21,012 bases of DNA, from assembly GCA_022600395.1 (NCBI GenBank), contig JAHZKM010000028.1, forward strand, positions 1 through 21,012. Reading direction: 5' to 3'. Below are positions 1 through 6,860 of the stretch, piece after piece. The DNA is from Pseudomonadota bacterium (GTDB lineage Bacteria; Pseudomonadota; Gammaproteobacteria; PS1; Pseudothioglobaceae). The translations under genes and the position numbers were made by a program. The notes under the pieces were generated by a model. The model saw only the letters and a program-made list of their open reading frames with translations. It made no database searches and had not been told where the DNA came from. Numbering within the stretch: position 1 is the stretch's first letter; the number at the start of each line of letters is the position of its first letter.

Positions 1-678
1 CGAGGCAACGCCTACAGCAGCGCCAACACGAAGCTGCTCTTGCTCATCTTTACAAGCATTAGGAAAATCGGTTGATTTTTGAATATCACGAACAGTAATC
101 ATACCTTGCAGATCAAATTTATCATTCGTGATAACTACACGTTCAATGCGGTGTTGCTGAAGTAGGGATCTTACTTCGCTCATATCTGTGCCTTCAACCA
201 CTGTAATTAGCTTATGTTGTGGCGTCATTAGGTGTTCAACTAGCTGATCTTGACGCGTCTCAAATCTAACATCACGACCGGTAATCATGCCAACAATAGT
301 GTTCCCCTCAACCACTGGAAGAGCGGAAATTTTGAATTTTTTTTGCATGTCAAAAACATCAGCAATAGTGGCCTTAGGCCCGATAGTAATTGGCTCGCGA
401 ATAATGCCAGATTCAAATCTTTTAACCTTACGAACCTCGTTTGCCTGTTCTTCACTAGACATGTTTTTGTGGATGATGCCAATACCGCCTTCTTGAGCCA
501 TAGTGATTGCTAGCTTTGCTTCGGTGACTGTGTCCATTGCCGCAGACAGAATTGGTGTATTTAAGGTAATATTTTTAGTGAGCTTTGTCGACATACTCAC
601 CTCTTTAGGCATGGTGGTTGAGTGTGCTGGTACTAGCAATACATCATCAAATGTTAGTGCGGTTTTTAGTAAGTTCAT
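1..678 (-). CDS. guaB: IMP dehydrogenase, N-terminal part (cut by window edge)
   Basis: Catalyses NAD-dependent oxidation of IMP to XMP, the first committed step of GMP synthesis in the cytoplasm. The visible 226 codons begin MNLLKTALTFDDVLLVPAHS, the standard GuaB N-terminus, and run through SAAMDTVTE and MAQEGGIGIIHKN of the barrel. A tandem CBS region follows at about residues 90-205 (GMITGRDVRFE, GMITVRDIQ). The catalytic-cysteine loop and flap lie beyond base 1, so catalytic completeness cannot be judged. The ATG abuts the stop codon of the SH3-protein gene upstream, and its Shine-Dalgarno site (AGGAG on the minus strand, near 686-690) lies inside that gene, which suggests translational coupling. 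It is the last visible gene of a valS-SH3 protein-guaB operon. Family assignment is firm. Confidence 0.97.
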   Translation of the reverse strand, partial: MNLLKTALTFDDVLLVPAHSTTMPKEVSMSTKLTKNITLNTPILSAAMDTVTEAKLAITMAQEGGIGIIHKNMSSEEQANEVRKVKRFESGIIREPITIGPKATIADVFDMQKKFKISALPVVEGNTIVGMITGRDVRFETRQDQLVEHLMTPQHKLITVVEGTDMSEVRSLLQQHRIERVVITNDKFDLQGMITVRDIQKSTDFPNACKDEQEQLRVGAAVGVAS

Positions 679-1326
679 TTAATATCTCCTGCGGTTGACA
701 AGGTTTGGAAAAATAAAGCCAATTAAAATTCCAAAGAATAAAACAAAACTACCTGTAATAAACCAGTTTCTAGAGCTGGAATCTTGTGTAGCCGTGTTGT
801 TGTTTTTAAGTAGTTGAATTTCAGTTTTTAGCTGTAGATTTGTCGTTATAAGTTTTTCATTAGAATGTTCTAGCTTTAAAGCATCTTTATAAACCTCTTC
901 AATATGCTGTTTTTCAGCAATAGATTTGCTGGTTTGAATAGATAATTTAGTATTTTTAGCTTTTAAGTCTTGTATTTCAGTTTCAAGCTCATTTTTTCTA
1001 TTGGCCAGCTTATTAATAAGCAGTTTATTGGCATTGTAGGTTTGTCTTAATTTTTCCAATTGTTCTCTGGCAGGCGGGTTATTTGATAGATACCGAGAAA
1101 TAATCCAGCCTGTTGTTTCTTCAAAATTGACCTGAGTCCAGCCATCTTCTGTGGCTTGCAAAATAGCCAGTTTGGAGCCAGAGGGTAGTGAACGCACAAT
1201 GTTGTCGCCAAAAGTTTTATCAGAGCGCATTGGGATATCTACCTCATCAGTAATATAAACAAATGATTGCGCACTCACAAGCGAGCTTGCTAACAGTAGG
1301 GTGGCGATCAGATGTTTAAGTCTCAT
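679..1326 (-). CDS. YgiM-like SH3-domain membrane-anchored protein (TIGR04211 type)
   Basis: 215 residues. A signal peptide or N-terminal hydrophobic segment (about 1-20, ending near SLVSAQ) precedes a bacterial SH3 domain (about 22-82, with MRSDKTFGDNIVRSLPSG and GWTQVNF...GWIISRYL). A long coiled coil follows (about 86-177, rich in K, E, L and N heptads), then one membrane helix (about 188-208) and a short basic tail ending NRRRY. This order matches the SH3/C-terminal-anchor family that includes E. coli YgiM, whose function is not settled. By architecture it should sit in the inner membrane with the SH3 domain and coil in the periplasm, perhaps contacting the cell wall; that is inference. 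It starts one base after the valS stop and ends directly before the guaB start, so it is cotranscribed with both. The family is fairly sure, the function unknown. Confidence 0.85.
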   Translation of the reverse strand: MRLKHLIATLLLASSLVSAQSFVYITDEVDIPMRSDKTFGDNIVRSLPSGSKLAILQATEDGWTQVNFEETTGWIISRYLSNNPPAREQLEKLRQTYNANKLLINKLANRKNELETEIQDLKAKNTKLSIQTSKSIAEKQHIEEVYKDALKLEHSNEKLITTNLQLKTEIQLLKNNNTATQDSSSRNWFITGSFVLFFGILIGFIFPNLVNRRRY

Positions 1327-1327
1327 G

Positions 1328-4075
1328 TTATAGGCTTGATATTTTGTTTAATTGCTCTTTCAAGTCACTAATGGCACTCAATGTCGCACTCAGCCTTTCA
1401 CGCTCAACATTGACAATAGCTTCTGGCGCACCGGAGACGAATTTTTCATTATTTAATTTCCCTTCAAATTGCATCTTTTGCTTGTCTAGTTTTTCAATTT
1501 CTTTGTTGAGTCGTGAAATTTCTTGATCTTTATCGATTAACCCTGCTAATGGAATAAGAATTTTCATTTCACCAACCAACGCAGTTGCTGATTCTGGCGC
1601 TTCTTCATTAGTGCTTAGTTTATCAATACTTTCCATTTTGGCAAGCGTATTTAAGATATTTGCATTATTTTGCAAATATACTTCATCAGATTGATTGAAA
1701 TTTTGCACAAAACAAGGTAATGGTTTAGATGGCGGAATATTCATCTCGCCTCGAATTTTACGAATACCTAAGATAAAGGTTTGTAGCCACTCAATTTCAG
1801 CTTCTGAATCTTGAGAGTTTAATGATTGGTCAACTTCCGGGTAGGCTTGTGTCATTAAGCTGATGCTATTATCACCTGTAATGGTGCTACACTGTTCAAA
1901 AATCTCTTCGGTAATAAAAGGGATGATTGGATGCAGTAAACTTACGATTTCGTTTAATACTTTAATTAAAGTGGCTTGCGTACCTGCCTTGGTTTTGCCA
2001 TCTTGCAAGAGAGGCTTGGATAGTTCAAGATACCAGTCGCAATAATCATGCCATACAAATTCATATAATTCTTGACTCATTAAATCAAGACGGTAATCAT
2101 TTAAATGCTTATCAACATTAAGCTTAGTGCTTTGTAATCGAGATAAGATCCATTGATCAGCGGTTGATAAGCCAGCTGCTGGGTTGATGTTTTCACCTTC
2201 AAGTTTCATTAAAACAAAGCGAGAGGCATTCCATAGTTTATTGCAAAAGTTTCGATAGCCTTCAACACGCTTTAAATCAAACTTAATATCGCGTCCGAAT
2301 GAGGCAAGTGCGGCAAACGTAAAGCGTAATGCATCTGTGCCAAAAGCTGGAATGCCATCAGCAAACTCTTGCTCAGTTTGCTTTTTAATTTTTTTAGCCA
2401 TTTTTGGCTGCATCATTCCTTGGGTTCTTTTGGTGAGCAGTTCGTCTAGGGAAATGCCGTCAATCAAATCAATTGGGTCAAGTACATTGCCCTTGGACTT
2501 AGACATCTTTTGCCCCTGTCCATCACGAATAAGACCAGTGATATAGATGTCTTTAAAAGGAACTTCACCGGTAAACTTTAGCCCAAACATAATCATTCTA
2601 GCAACCCAGAAAAAAATAATGTCAAAGCCGGTAACTAGAACATTGGTTGGGTAGAATCGAGCAAGATCTGGAGTTTTTTCTGGCCAGCCTAATGTTGAAA
2701 ACGGCCAAAGTGCTGAAGAGAACCAAGTATCTAGTACATCATTATCTTGCGAAAGTTTAACGCCTTCACCCGCTTGAGCTTGAGCTTCTGCCTGGGTATT
2801 TGCTACAAAGATGTTACCCTTGTTGTCATACCAAGCCGGGATGCGATGACCCCACCAGATTTGCCTAGAAATACACCAGTCTTGAATGTTGTCCATCCAG
2901 TTGAAATAAGTTTTATTCCAGTTTTCAGGAATAAAACGAATGTCACCATTTTTAACAGCATCAATAGCGGGTTTTGCTAATGGGGCGATTTTGACAAACC
3001 ATTGGTCAGTCAGATAAGGCTCAATCACTGCATTGGTTCTATCGCCACGAGGTACCATTAGCTTATGCGGCTCAATTTTTTCTAATAAGCCTTGCGCATC
3101 TAAATCCTTAATGATTTTCTGGCGCGCATCAAATCGATCCATACCAGCATATGGACTGCTAACAACATCGTTAATTTTGGCATCATCTGTTAAGATGTTA
3201 ATAATCTCAAGATCATGACGTTGACCCATTTCATAGTCATTAAAGTCATGAGCAGGTGTTATTTTGACACAACCCGTACCAAACTCCATATCCACATAGT
3301 CATCAGCAATAATAGTGATTTTTCGATCCGTAAGAGGCAAGTCAATCGTTCGACCAATTAAATGTTTATAGCGCTCATCATTTGGATGAACCGCAACAGC
3401 GCTATCGCCTAGCATGGTTTCAGGACGAGTTGTGGCTACCACCATTACTTCATCAGAGTTGGTAATAGGATAGCGCATATGCCATAAAGACCCTTGTTCT
3501 TCTGTACTAATAACTTCCAGATCAGAAACCGCAGTATGTAATACTGGATCCCAATTAACCAAGCGCTTGCCACGATAAATTAAGCCTTCTTGATGTAATT
3601 TGACAAACACTTTGTTTACAGCATCAGATAGACCTTCATCCATGGTGAAGCGTTCTTTTTCCCAGTCAACTGACGAGCCAAGTCTGCGCATTTGAGAGGT
3701 TATTGTGCCACCAGATTGCTCTTTCCAGTCCCAAATTTTTTCAATAAATTTTTCACGACCCACATCATGACGAGTGATATCTTGAGCAGCTAGTTGACGC
3801 TCAACCACCATTTGTGTGGCAATACCAGCATGATCAGTGCCCGGTTGCCAAAGAGTTTGCTCGCCTTTGCCCCGATGGTATCGAGTAAGCACATCCATAA
3901 TGGTGTGTTGAAAAGCATGCCCCATGTGAAGCGAACCAGTAACATTTGGCGGCGGTAACATAATTGAGTAGGCGTTCTCACTGGTAGAATTGGCATCAGA
4001 GGAGAATAGATTTTTTTCTTCCCAAAGTGAGCGATATTTTGCTTCAATTTGTTCAGGATTGTAGGTTTTTTCCAT
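1328..4075 (-). CDS. valS: Valyl-tRNA synthetase
   Basis: Class I aminoacyl-tRNA synthetase that charges tRNA-Val and edits mischarged threonine. It has 915 residues, close to the usual gammaproteobacterial length. The HIGH signature is HMGH at 50-53 within [13 protein letters not shown], and the KMSKS loop is intact at 523-527. The editing (CP1) domain is recognisable by [12 protein letters not shown] (213-224) and [17 protein letters not shown] (266-282). The tRNA-binding helical domain carries [20 protein letters not shown], and the C-terminal coiled-coil arm (about 845-912) ends the protein. The start is the only reasonable ATG, in [14 protein letters not shown], and no strong Shine-Dalgarno site precedes it. 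It is first in a three-gene minus-strand operon and is divergent from the GIY-YIG gene across 54 bases. Confidence 0.98.
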   Translation of the reverse strand: MEKTYNPEQIEAKYRSLWEEKNLFSSDANSTSENAYSIMLPPPNVTGSLHMGHAFQHTIMDVLTRYHRGKGEQTLWQPGTDHAGIATQMVVERQLAAQDITRHDVGREKFIEKIWDWKEQSGGTITSQMRRLGSSVDWEKERFTMDEGLSDAVNKVFVKLHQEGLIYRGKRLVNWDPVLHTAVSDLEVISTEEQGSLWHMRYPITNSDEVMVVATTRPETMLGDSAVAVHPNDERYKHLIGRTIDLPLTDRKITIIADDYVDMEFGTGCVKITPAHDFNDYEMGQRHDLEIINILTDDAKINDVVSSPYAGMDRFDARQKIIKDLDAQGLLEKIEPHKLMVPRGDRTNAVIEPYLTDQWFVKIAPLAKPAIDAVKNGDIRFIPENWNKTYFNWMDNIQDWCISRQIWWGHRIPAWYDNKGNIFVANTQAEAQAQAGEGVKLSQDNDVLDTWFSSALWPFSTLGWPEKTPDLARFYPTNVLVTGFDIIFFWVARMIMFGLKFTGEVPFKDIYITGLIRDGQGQKMSKSKGNVLDPIDLIDGISLDELLTKRTQGMMQPKMAKKIKKQTEQEFADGIPAFGTDALRFTFAALASFGRDIKFDLKRVEGYRNFCNKLWNASRFVLMKLEGENINPAAGLSTADQWILSRLQSTKLNVDKHLNDYRLDLMSQELYEFVWHDYCDWYLELSKPLLQDGKTKAGTQATLIKVLNEIVSLLHPIIPFITEEIFEQCSTITGDNSISLMTQAYPEVDQSLNSQDSEAEIEWLQTFILGIRKIRGEMNIPPSKPLPCFVQNFNQSDEVYLQNNANILNTLAKMESIDKLSTNEEAPESATALVGEMKILIPLAGLIDKDQEISRLNKEIEKLDKQKMQFEGKLNNEKFVSGAPEAIVNVERERLSATLSAISDLKEQLNKISSL

Positions 4076-4104
4076 TAACTTATAAAGATGGATTAAACTT
4101 CGTA

Positions 4105-4116
4105 ATTATACTATAA
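4105..4116 (-). promoter_or_regulatory. Probable valS -10 element in a shared divergent promoter
   Basis: On the minus strand 4105-4110 reads TATAAT, a perfect -10 hexamer placing a start near 4098 and a leader of about 22 bases before valS. No good -35 is seen. The plus strand reads TATACT at 4107-4112, which could serve the GIY-YIG gene, and 4106-4116 is the palindrome TTATA-C-TATAA. The two divergent promoters may therefore overlap. This rests on sequence match alone. Confidence 0.45.
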
Positions 4117-4129
4117 AGGGATTGATAAA

Positions 4130-4390
4130 TTGGATAATAAAACTTGGCTGGTGTATTTATTAAAGTGCGCCAATAACTCGTTATATTGCGGAATTACCAA
4201 TGATTTGCCCAAGCGCTTGCGTCAACATAATGGAGAAATTAAGGGCGGGGCAAAATACACTCGTGCTAACGCCCCTTGTCAACTGATTTATCAAGAGAAA
4301 GCTCAGGATAGATCGAGTGCTTCAAAACGTGAATATGAAATCAAACAAATGGATAAGCAAACAAAATTAGCACTACTAGAATCCGTATGA
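4130..4390 (+). CDS. GIY-YIG nuclease-fold protein, YhbQ type
   Basis: 86 residues, a stand-alone GIY-YIG domain like E. coli YhbQ. The core strand pair reads WLVYLLKC (6-13) and SLYCGITNDLPKRLRQHN (17-34). Candidate active-site residues are Tyr9, Tyr19, Arg29, His33 and Tyr43, with Glu68 in ASKREYEIK as the expected metal ligand, so it looks catalytically complete. Family members are small DNA nucleases of poorly known role. The start is TTG at 4130, preceded by an AAAGGGA ribosome-binding site at about 4115-4121; no in-frame ATG lies upstream before a stop. Its stop overlaps the ATG of the rof-like gene by four bases (ATGA), indicating translational coupling. The family is firm, the biological role unknown. 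Confidence 0.88.
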   Translation: MDNKTWLVYLLKCANNSLYCGITNDLPKRLRQHNGEIKGGAKYTRANAPCQLIYQEKAQDRSSASKREYEIKQMDKQTKLALLESV

Positions 4391-4596
4391 ATCAATACCA
4401 AAATATTTCTTGTAAAGATCATAGTGTTTTAGAGTTGGCGATTATGCGCGCTCAATCGATGCAGGTGAATATTAACTCTAGAATTAGAGTTATTCAACCA
4501 ATTGATTTAATAACTCAAAACGGTGAAGAATTTTTAATATATATTGATGAAAAAGGCCAAAAACAACAATGTCGCGCTGATTTAATCACAATTTAA
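4387..4596 (+). CDS. rof: Rof/YaeO-type modulator of Rho-dependent termination
   Basis: 69 residues. The N-terminus YQNISCKDHSVLELA closely follows the pattern I recall for E. coli Rof (YaeO), YQPINCDDYDNLELA. The rest keeps the same small beta-barrel spacing: a DLI segment at mid-protein, EEFLIYIDEKG in place of VEYLVVEAAG, and a closing DLITI in place of DKITSF. Rof binds the primary RNA-binding domain of Rho and reduces termination. This copy lacks the longer C-terminal tail of the E. coli protein. It overlaps the GIY-YIG gene by four bases. Its presumed target, rho, lies at 19861 in the same window. The assignment comes from remembered alignment, not a search; a generic small barrel protein is the alternative. 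Confidence 0.75.
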   Translation: MNQYQNISCKDHSVLELAIMRAQSMQVNINSRIRVIQPIDLITQNGEEFLIYIDEKGQKQQCRADLITI

Positions 4597-4821
4597 AAAA
4601 AAACTAAAATAATCAATAATCAATGAATCATTCTATATTACTTATACTAGTAATATATTTAAACAAACAAACTATAAAGCCACTGCCGATAAGTTTTCTG
4701 TTAATAGTTAAAAAATTTAGATGGCGAGAAAACCGCATTTTATATTGAAAAAGTTCATGATTACTATGGCCATATAATTATTTTCTTGACTTGGCAGCAA
4801 CCATTTGAAGTGATAATGAGC
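4597..4821. other. AT-rich gap between convergent genes, no supported gene
   Basis: This stretch separates rof (plus) from the methyltransferase (minus). It holds the hairpin annotated at 4634-4660 and a short palindrome AATGA-A-TCATT at 4622-4632. A frame open from a TAG at 4705 to a TAA just inside the neighbouring gene reads partly as protein (DGEKTAFYIEKVHDYYGH) but has no upstream start or match I recognise. It could be a gene remnant or chance. No RNA gene is recognisable. Confidence 0.5.
4634..4660 (+). terminator. AT-rich hairpin after rof, candidate terminator
   Basis: TATATTACT (4634-4642) and AGTAATATA (4649-4657) form a perfect 9-bp stem around a six-base loop, followed by only three T residues (4658-4660). 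It lies 37 bases after the rof stop and between convergent genes, where a terminator is expected. The weak AT stem and short T run make efficient intrinsic termination doubtful. Confidence 0.4.
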
Positions 4822-5433
4822 TTATTGTTTTTGCAATAAAAAATAGTTAAATTTTTGTACACCGCCATTCGGTTTGACGTGTGATTCGGTAACGGTTTTA
4901 ATGAGTTTAAAATTTTTAGATAATAATCGGCTAATTTTTTTTTCGTCATACTGAACAATATCTAGTTCAGAGCATTGTTTTGGTCCATCTAATGCAAAAG
5001 TTGCTAATAAGAAAAATCCATCTTTTTGCAGATAGTCGTTTAGTTTTTGAATATAGGTTTTTTGATCATTAGGGTCTGTTAAAAAATGAAAAACAGCTCG
5101 ATCATGCCAAAGTTTGAAGTATTTTTTTGTAGAAAAATCCAAAATATTTTGGTGATAAAAACTCACTTTATTTAGGTTAGATACTAGTCTTTTTTGAGTG
5201 GATTTTAGCGCTATACTTGAAAGCTCTAATAATGACAGATCGCTAAATCCCTTATCAAGTAGATTGTCAGCCAAAACAGACACTCCACAGCCTACATCGA
5301 TAATCGCATCATTTGGCTGTATCACTTCTATAATCCAGTCTAATGAAATGGTGGCATGATCTTGATGCCAACTAACCTGACTATGTTTTTTAGTGGTATA
5401 AACTTTATCCCAGTGGGAGAATGCGCTTTTCAT
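4822..5433 (-). CDS. Class I SAM-dependent methyltransferase, substrate unknown
   Basis: 203 residues. Motif I is IIDVGCGVSVLADNLL (about 44-59), followed by an acidic second strand LSLLELSSIAL (Glu70), WHDRAVFHFLTDPNDQ (motif II/III region) and DGFFLLATFALDGPKQCS. This is a Rossmann-type SAM methyltransferase of the methyltransf_11/25 kind. The N-terminal pattern HWDKVYTTKKHSQVSWHQ is shared with a widespread group of uncharacterised small methyltransferases. No substrate can be named. It is monocistronic, convergent with rof and divergent from gloA. By eye it is more AT-rich than its neighbours, and no clear ribosome-binding site precedes the ATG. Confidence 0.82.
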   Translation of the reverse strand: MKSAFSHWDKVYTTKKHSQVSWHQDHATISLDWIIEVIQPNDAIIDVGCGVSVLADNLLDKGFSDLSLLELSSIALKSTQKRLVSNLNKVSFYHQNILDFSTKKYFKLWHDRAVFHFLTDPNDQKTYIQKLNDYLQKDGFFLLATFALDGPKQCSELDIVQYDEKKISRLLSKNFKLIKTVTESHVKPNGGVQKFNYFLLQKQ

Positions 5434-5481
5434 TGATTCGGCGTTTATAATAAAGAATCTTTAAATTATAAGCGAGTTATT
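5434..5481. promoter_or_regulatory. Divergent promoter region, methyltransferase and gloA
   Basis: This 48-base gap contains TATAAT on the plus strand at 5446-5451 and TATAAT on the minus strand at 5465-5470. Each would start near 5458, so the two candidates face each other and overlap. Neither has a recognisable -35. Both genes need a promoter here because their 5' ends point away from each other; which hexamers are used is uncertain. Confidence 0.35.
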
Positions 5482-5871
5482 ATGAGAATTTTGCACACAA
5501 TGCTCAGAGTGGGGGATTTAGAACAATCGATCGCGTTTTATACGCAAGTATTAGGTATGAGTTTATTGCGCCAGAAAGAGTACCCTCAGGGAAGATTCAC
5601 ATTGGCTTTTTTAGGTTATGGCTCTGAGTCTGAACATTCTGCTTTAGAGTTAACCTACAATTGGGATCAAAGCACATACACAATGGGTACAGGATTTGGC
5701 CATATTGCCATTAATGTGGACGATGTTTACATTGCAGTTAGTAGAGCTAAAGAGCAGGGTGTTAAGGTTATTAGAGAGGCAGGGCCGATGAGCGCTGGAA
5801 CAACTATTGTGGGTTTTTTACAAGATCCGGATGGTTATGAGATAGAGTTGCTTTCAAAAACGTTTGAATAG
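5482..5871 (+). CDS. gloA: Lactoylglutathione lyase (glyoxalase I)
   Basis: Converts the methylglyoxal-glutathione hemithioacetal to S-lactoylglutathione in the cytoplasm. It has 129 residues, within the normal size of short, metal-dependent bacterial GloA. The four metal ligands sit at the expected positions: His5 (MRILHTMLRV), Glu56 (HSALELTYNW), His74 (GFGHIAINV) and Glu122 (DGYEIELL). The YPQGRFTLAFLGYG and GTGFGHIAI segments are typical of the GloA group and set it apart from other vicinal-oxygen-chelate proteins. It is a single-gene unit, divergent from the methyltransferase and convergent with recR. Confidence 0.95.
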   Translation: MRILHTMLRVGDLEQSIAFYTQVLGMSLLRQKEYPQGRFTLAFLGYGSESEHSALELTYNWDQSTYTMGTGFGHIAINVDDVYIAVSRAKEQGVKVIREAGPMSAGTTIVGFLQDPDGYEIELLSKTFE

Positions 5872-5915
5872 CTTATCTTGGAAATAATTATTCATATACC
5901 AAGAAAACAAGCTAT
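5868..5915. terminator. Interrupted hairpin between convergent gloA and recR
   Basis: ATAGCTT (5868-5874) pairs with AAGCTAT (5909-5915), and TCTTGG (5876-5881) pairs with CCAAGA (5899-5904), giving two stacked stems of 7 and 6 bp around a 17-base loop with an asymmetric internal loop. It begins in the gloA stop codon and ends five bases before the recR stop. Position suggests a two-way terminator for convergent genes, but no T run follows on either strand. Confidence 0.4.
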
Positions 5916-5919
5916 CTGG

Positions 5920-6504
5920 TTAAGTGTAATTTTTGCGTCCAGATAGGGCGTGGGCAATGGTATTAATGTCTGCATATTCGAGCTCTCCACCAATCGGAAT
6001 ACCATGTGCAATGCGTGTAATTTGTACATCAAACTGTTTAGCCATATTGCTAATATAATGCGCTGTTACCTCACCCTCAACCGTGGCATTTGTTGCAAGA
6101 ATAATCTCCTTGATATGGCGCTGTGAAAGTTTTTGCTCAAGTTCATCAAGTCCAAGCTCGCTTGCACCAATGCCATCAATCGGTGAAAGATAGCCACTAA
6201 GAACGAAGTACTTACCTTTATAAGCGCCGCTTTGTTCAATAGCATGAATATCTGTTGGTGTCTCTACCACACAAAGTTGGGCACAATCACGCGCATCATT
6301 GGCGCAAATATTACAAAGTGTTTTTTCACTTAAAGTTCTGCAAGAATGGCAATGCTGTACATGCTCCATAGCATCAACCAAGGCTTTGGCCAGCTCAAAG
6401 CCACCATCTCGATTGCGCTCTAGTAGATGATAAACAAAACGTTGTGCGGTTTTGCTACCAACGCCTGGCAGAGCGCAAAAAGCTTTATTAAGTGTTTCAA
6501 TCAT
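5920..6504 (-). CDS. recR: Recombination mediator protein RecR
   Basis: Works with RecF and RecO to load RecA on single-stranded DNA at gaps. 194 residues, near full length. The helix-hairpin-helix is LPGVGSKTAQRFVYHLL (12-28). The zinc-binding cysteines are C52, C55, C64 and C67 in HCHSCRTLSEKTLCNIC. The Toprim domain starts at CVVETPTDIHAIEQSGAY and contains YFVLSGYLSPIDGIG and ILATNATVEGEVTAHYI, and the C-terminal Walker-B-like region reads RIAHGIPIGGELEY. It is third in the dnaX-ybaB-recR set, 18 bases after ybaB, with AAGGA near the end of ybaB as a possible ribosome-binding site. This gene order is widely conserved in bacteria. Confidence 0.97.
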   Translation of the reverse strand: MIETLNKAFCALPGVGSKTAQRFVYHLLERNRDGGFELAKALVDAMEHVQHCHSCRTLSEKTLCNICANDARDCAQLCVVETPTDIHAIEQSGAYKGKYFVLSGYLSPIDGIGASELGLDELEQKLSQRHIKEIILATNATVEGEVTAHYISNMAKQFDVQITRIAHGIPIGGELEYADINTIAHALSGRKNYT

Positions 6505-6522
6505 AGGTTAAAAAAAGCGTCC

Positions 6523-6846
6523 TTAAAATGGCAGATTCATGCCGCCAGGTAGTTTCATGCCGCCTGTTGCACCTTTCATTTTTGCTTCTGACGCTTGAGA
6601 TATTTGCTGGGTAGCATCATTCATTGCGGTTAGGATCAAATCTTCAAGCATATCTTTATCGTCCATTACCATCGCATCGATTTTAATATTCGTAGCGATA
6701 TGTTCGCCATTAATGCTCACTTCAACCGCACCGCCTGCGGCTTTTCCAGTTGCACTTAAGGCTTTAATTTCTTCTTGTGCTTTTTGCATATTATCTTGCA
6801 TTTGCTGGGCTTTTTTCATCATCCCTGCCATTCCACCTTTTAACAT
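6523..6846 (-). CDS. ybaB: YbaB/EbfC family nucleoid-associated protein
   Basis: 107 residues; a small DNA-binding protein that dimerises and associates with the nucleoid. The sequence begins MLKGGMAGMMKKAQQMQDNM and carries a helical N-terminus with the typical KKAQQMQ run. A central sheet follows (GAVEVSINGEHIATNIKID), then LEDLILTAMNDA and a glycine/methionine-rich tail ending GGMNLPF, all family hallmarks. A strong AAGGAGT ribosome-binding site lies a few bases before the ATG, one of the clearest in the window. It sits between dnaX (14 bases) and recR (18 bases), as in E. coli and Bacillus. Confidence 0.96.
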   Translation of the reverse strand: MLKGGMAGMMKKAQQMQDNMQKAQEEIKALSATGKAAGGAVEVSINGEHIATNIKIDAMVMDDKDMLEDLILTAMNDATQQISQASEAKMKGATGGMKLPGGMNLPF

Positions 6847-6860
6847 AGGCTACTCCTTAT

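Noticed and set aside
250..513. Plus-strand open frame opposite guaB
   Set aside because: It lies wholly antisense to a clear guaB reading frame, has no family pattern and no ribosome-binding site; a shadow frame.
4820..4837. TTATTG/CAATAA hairpin at the methyltransferase stop as a terminator
   Set aside because: Six weak AT-rich pairs with no T run following on either strand.
4764..4958. 64-codon minus-strand frame over the end of the methyltransferase
   Set aside because: Overlaps the methyltransferase in another frame and shows no family pattern.
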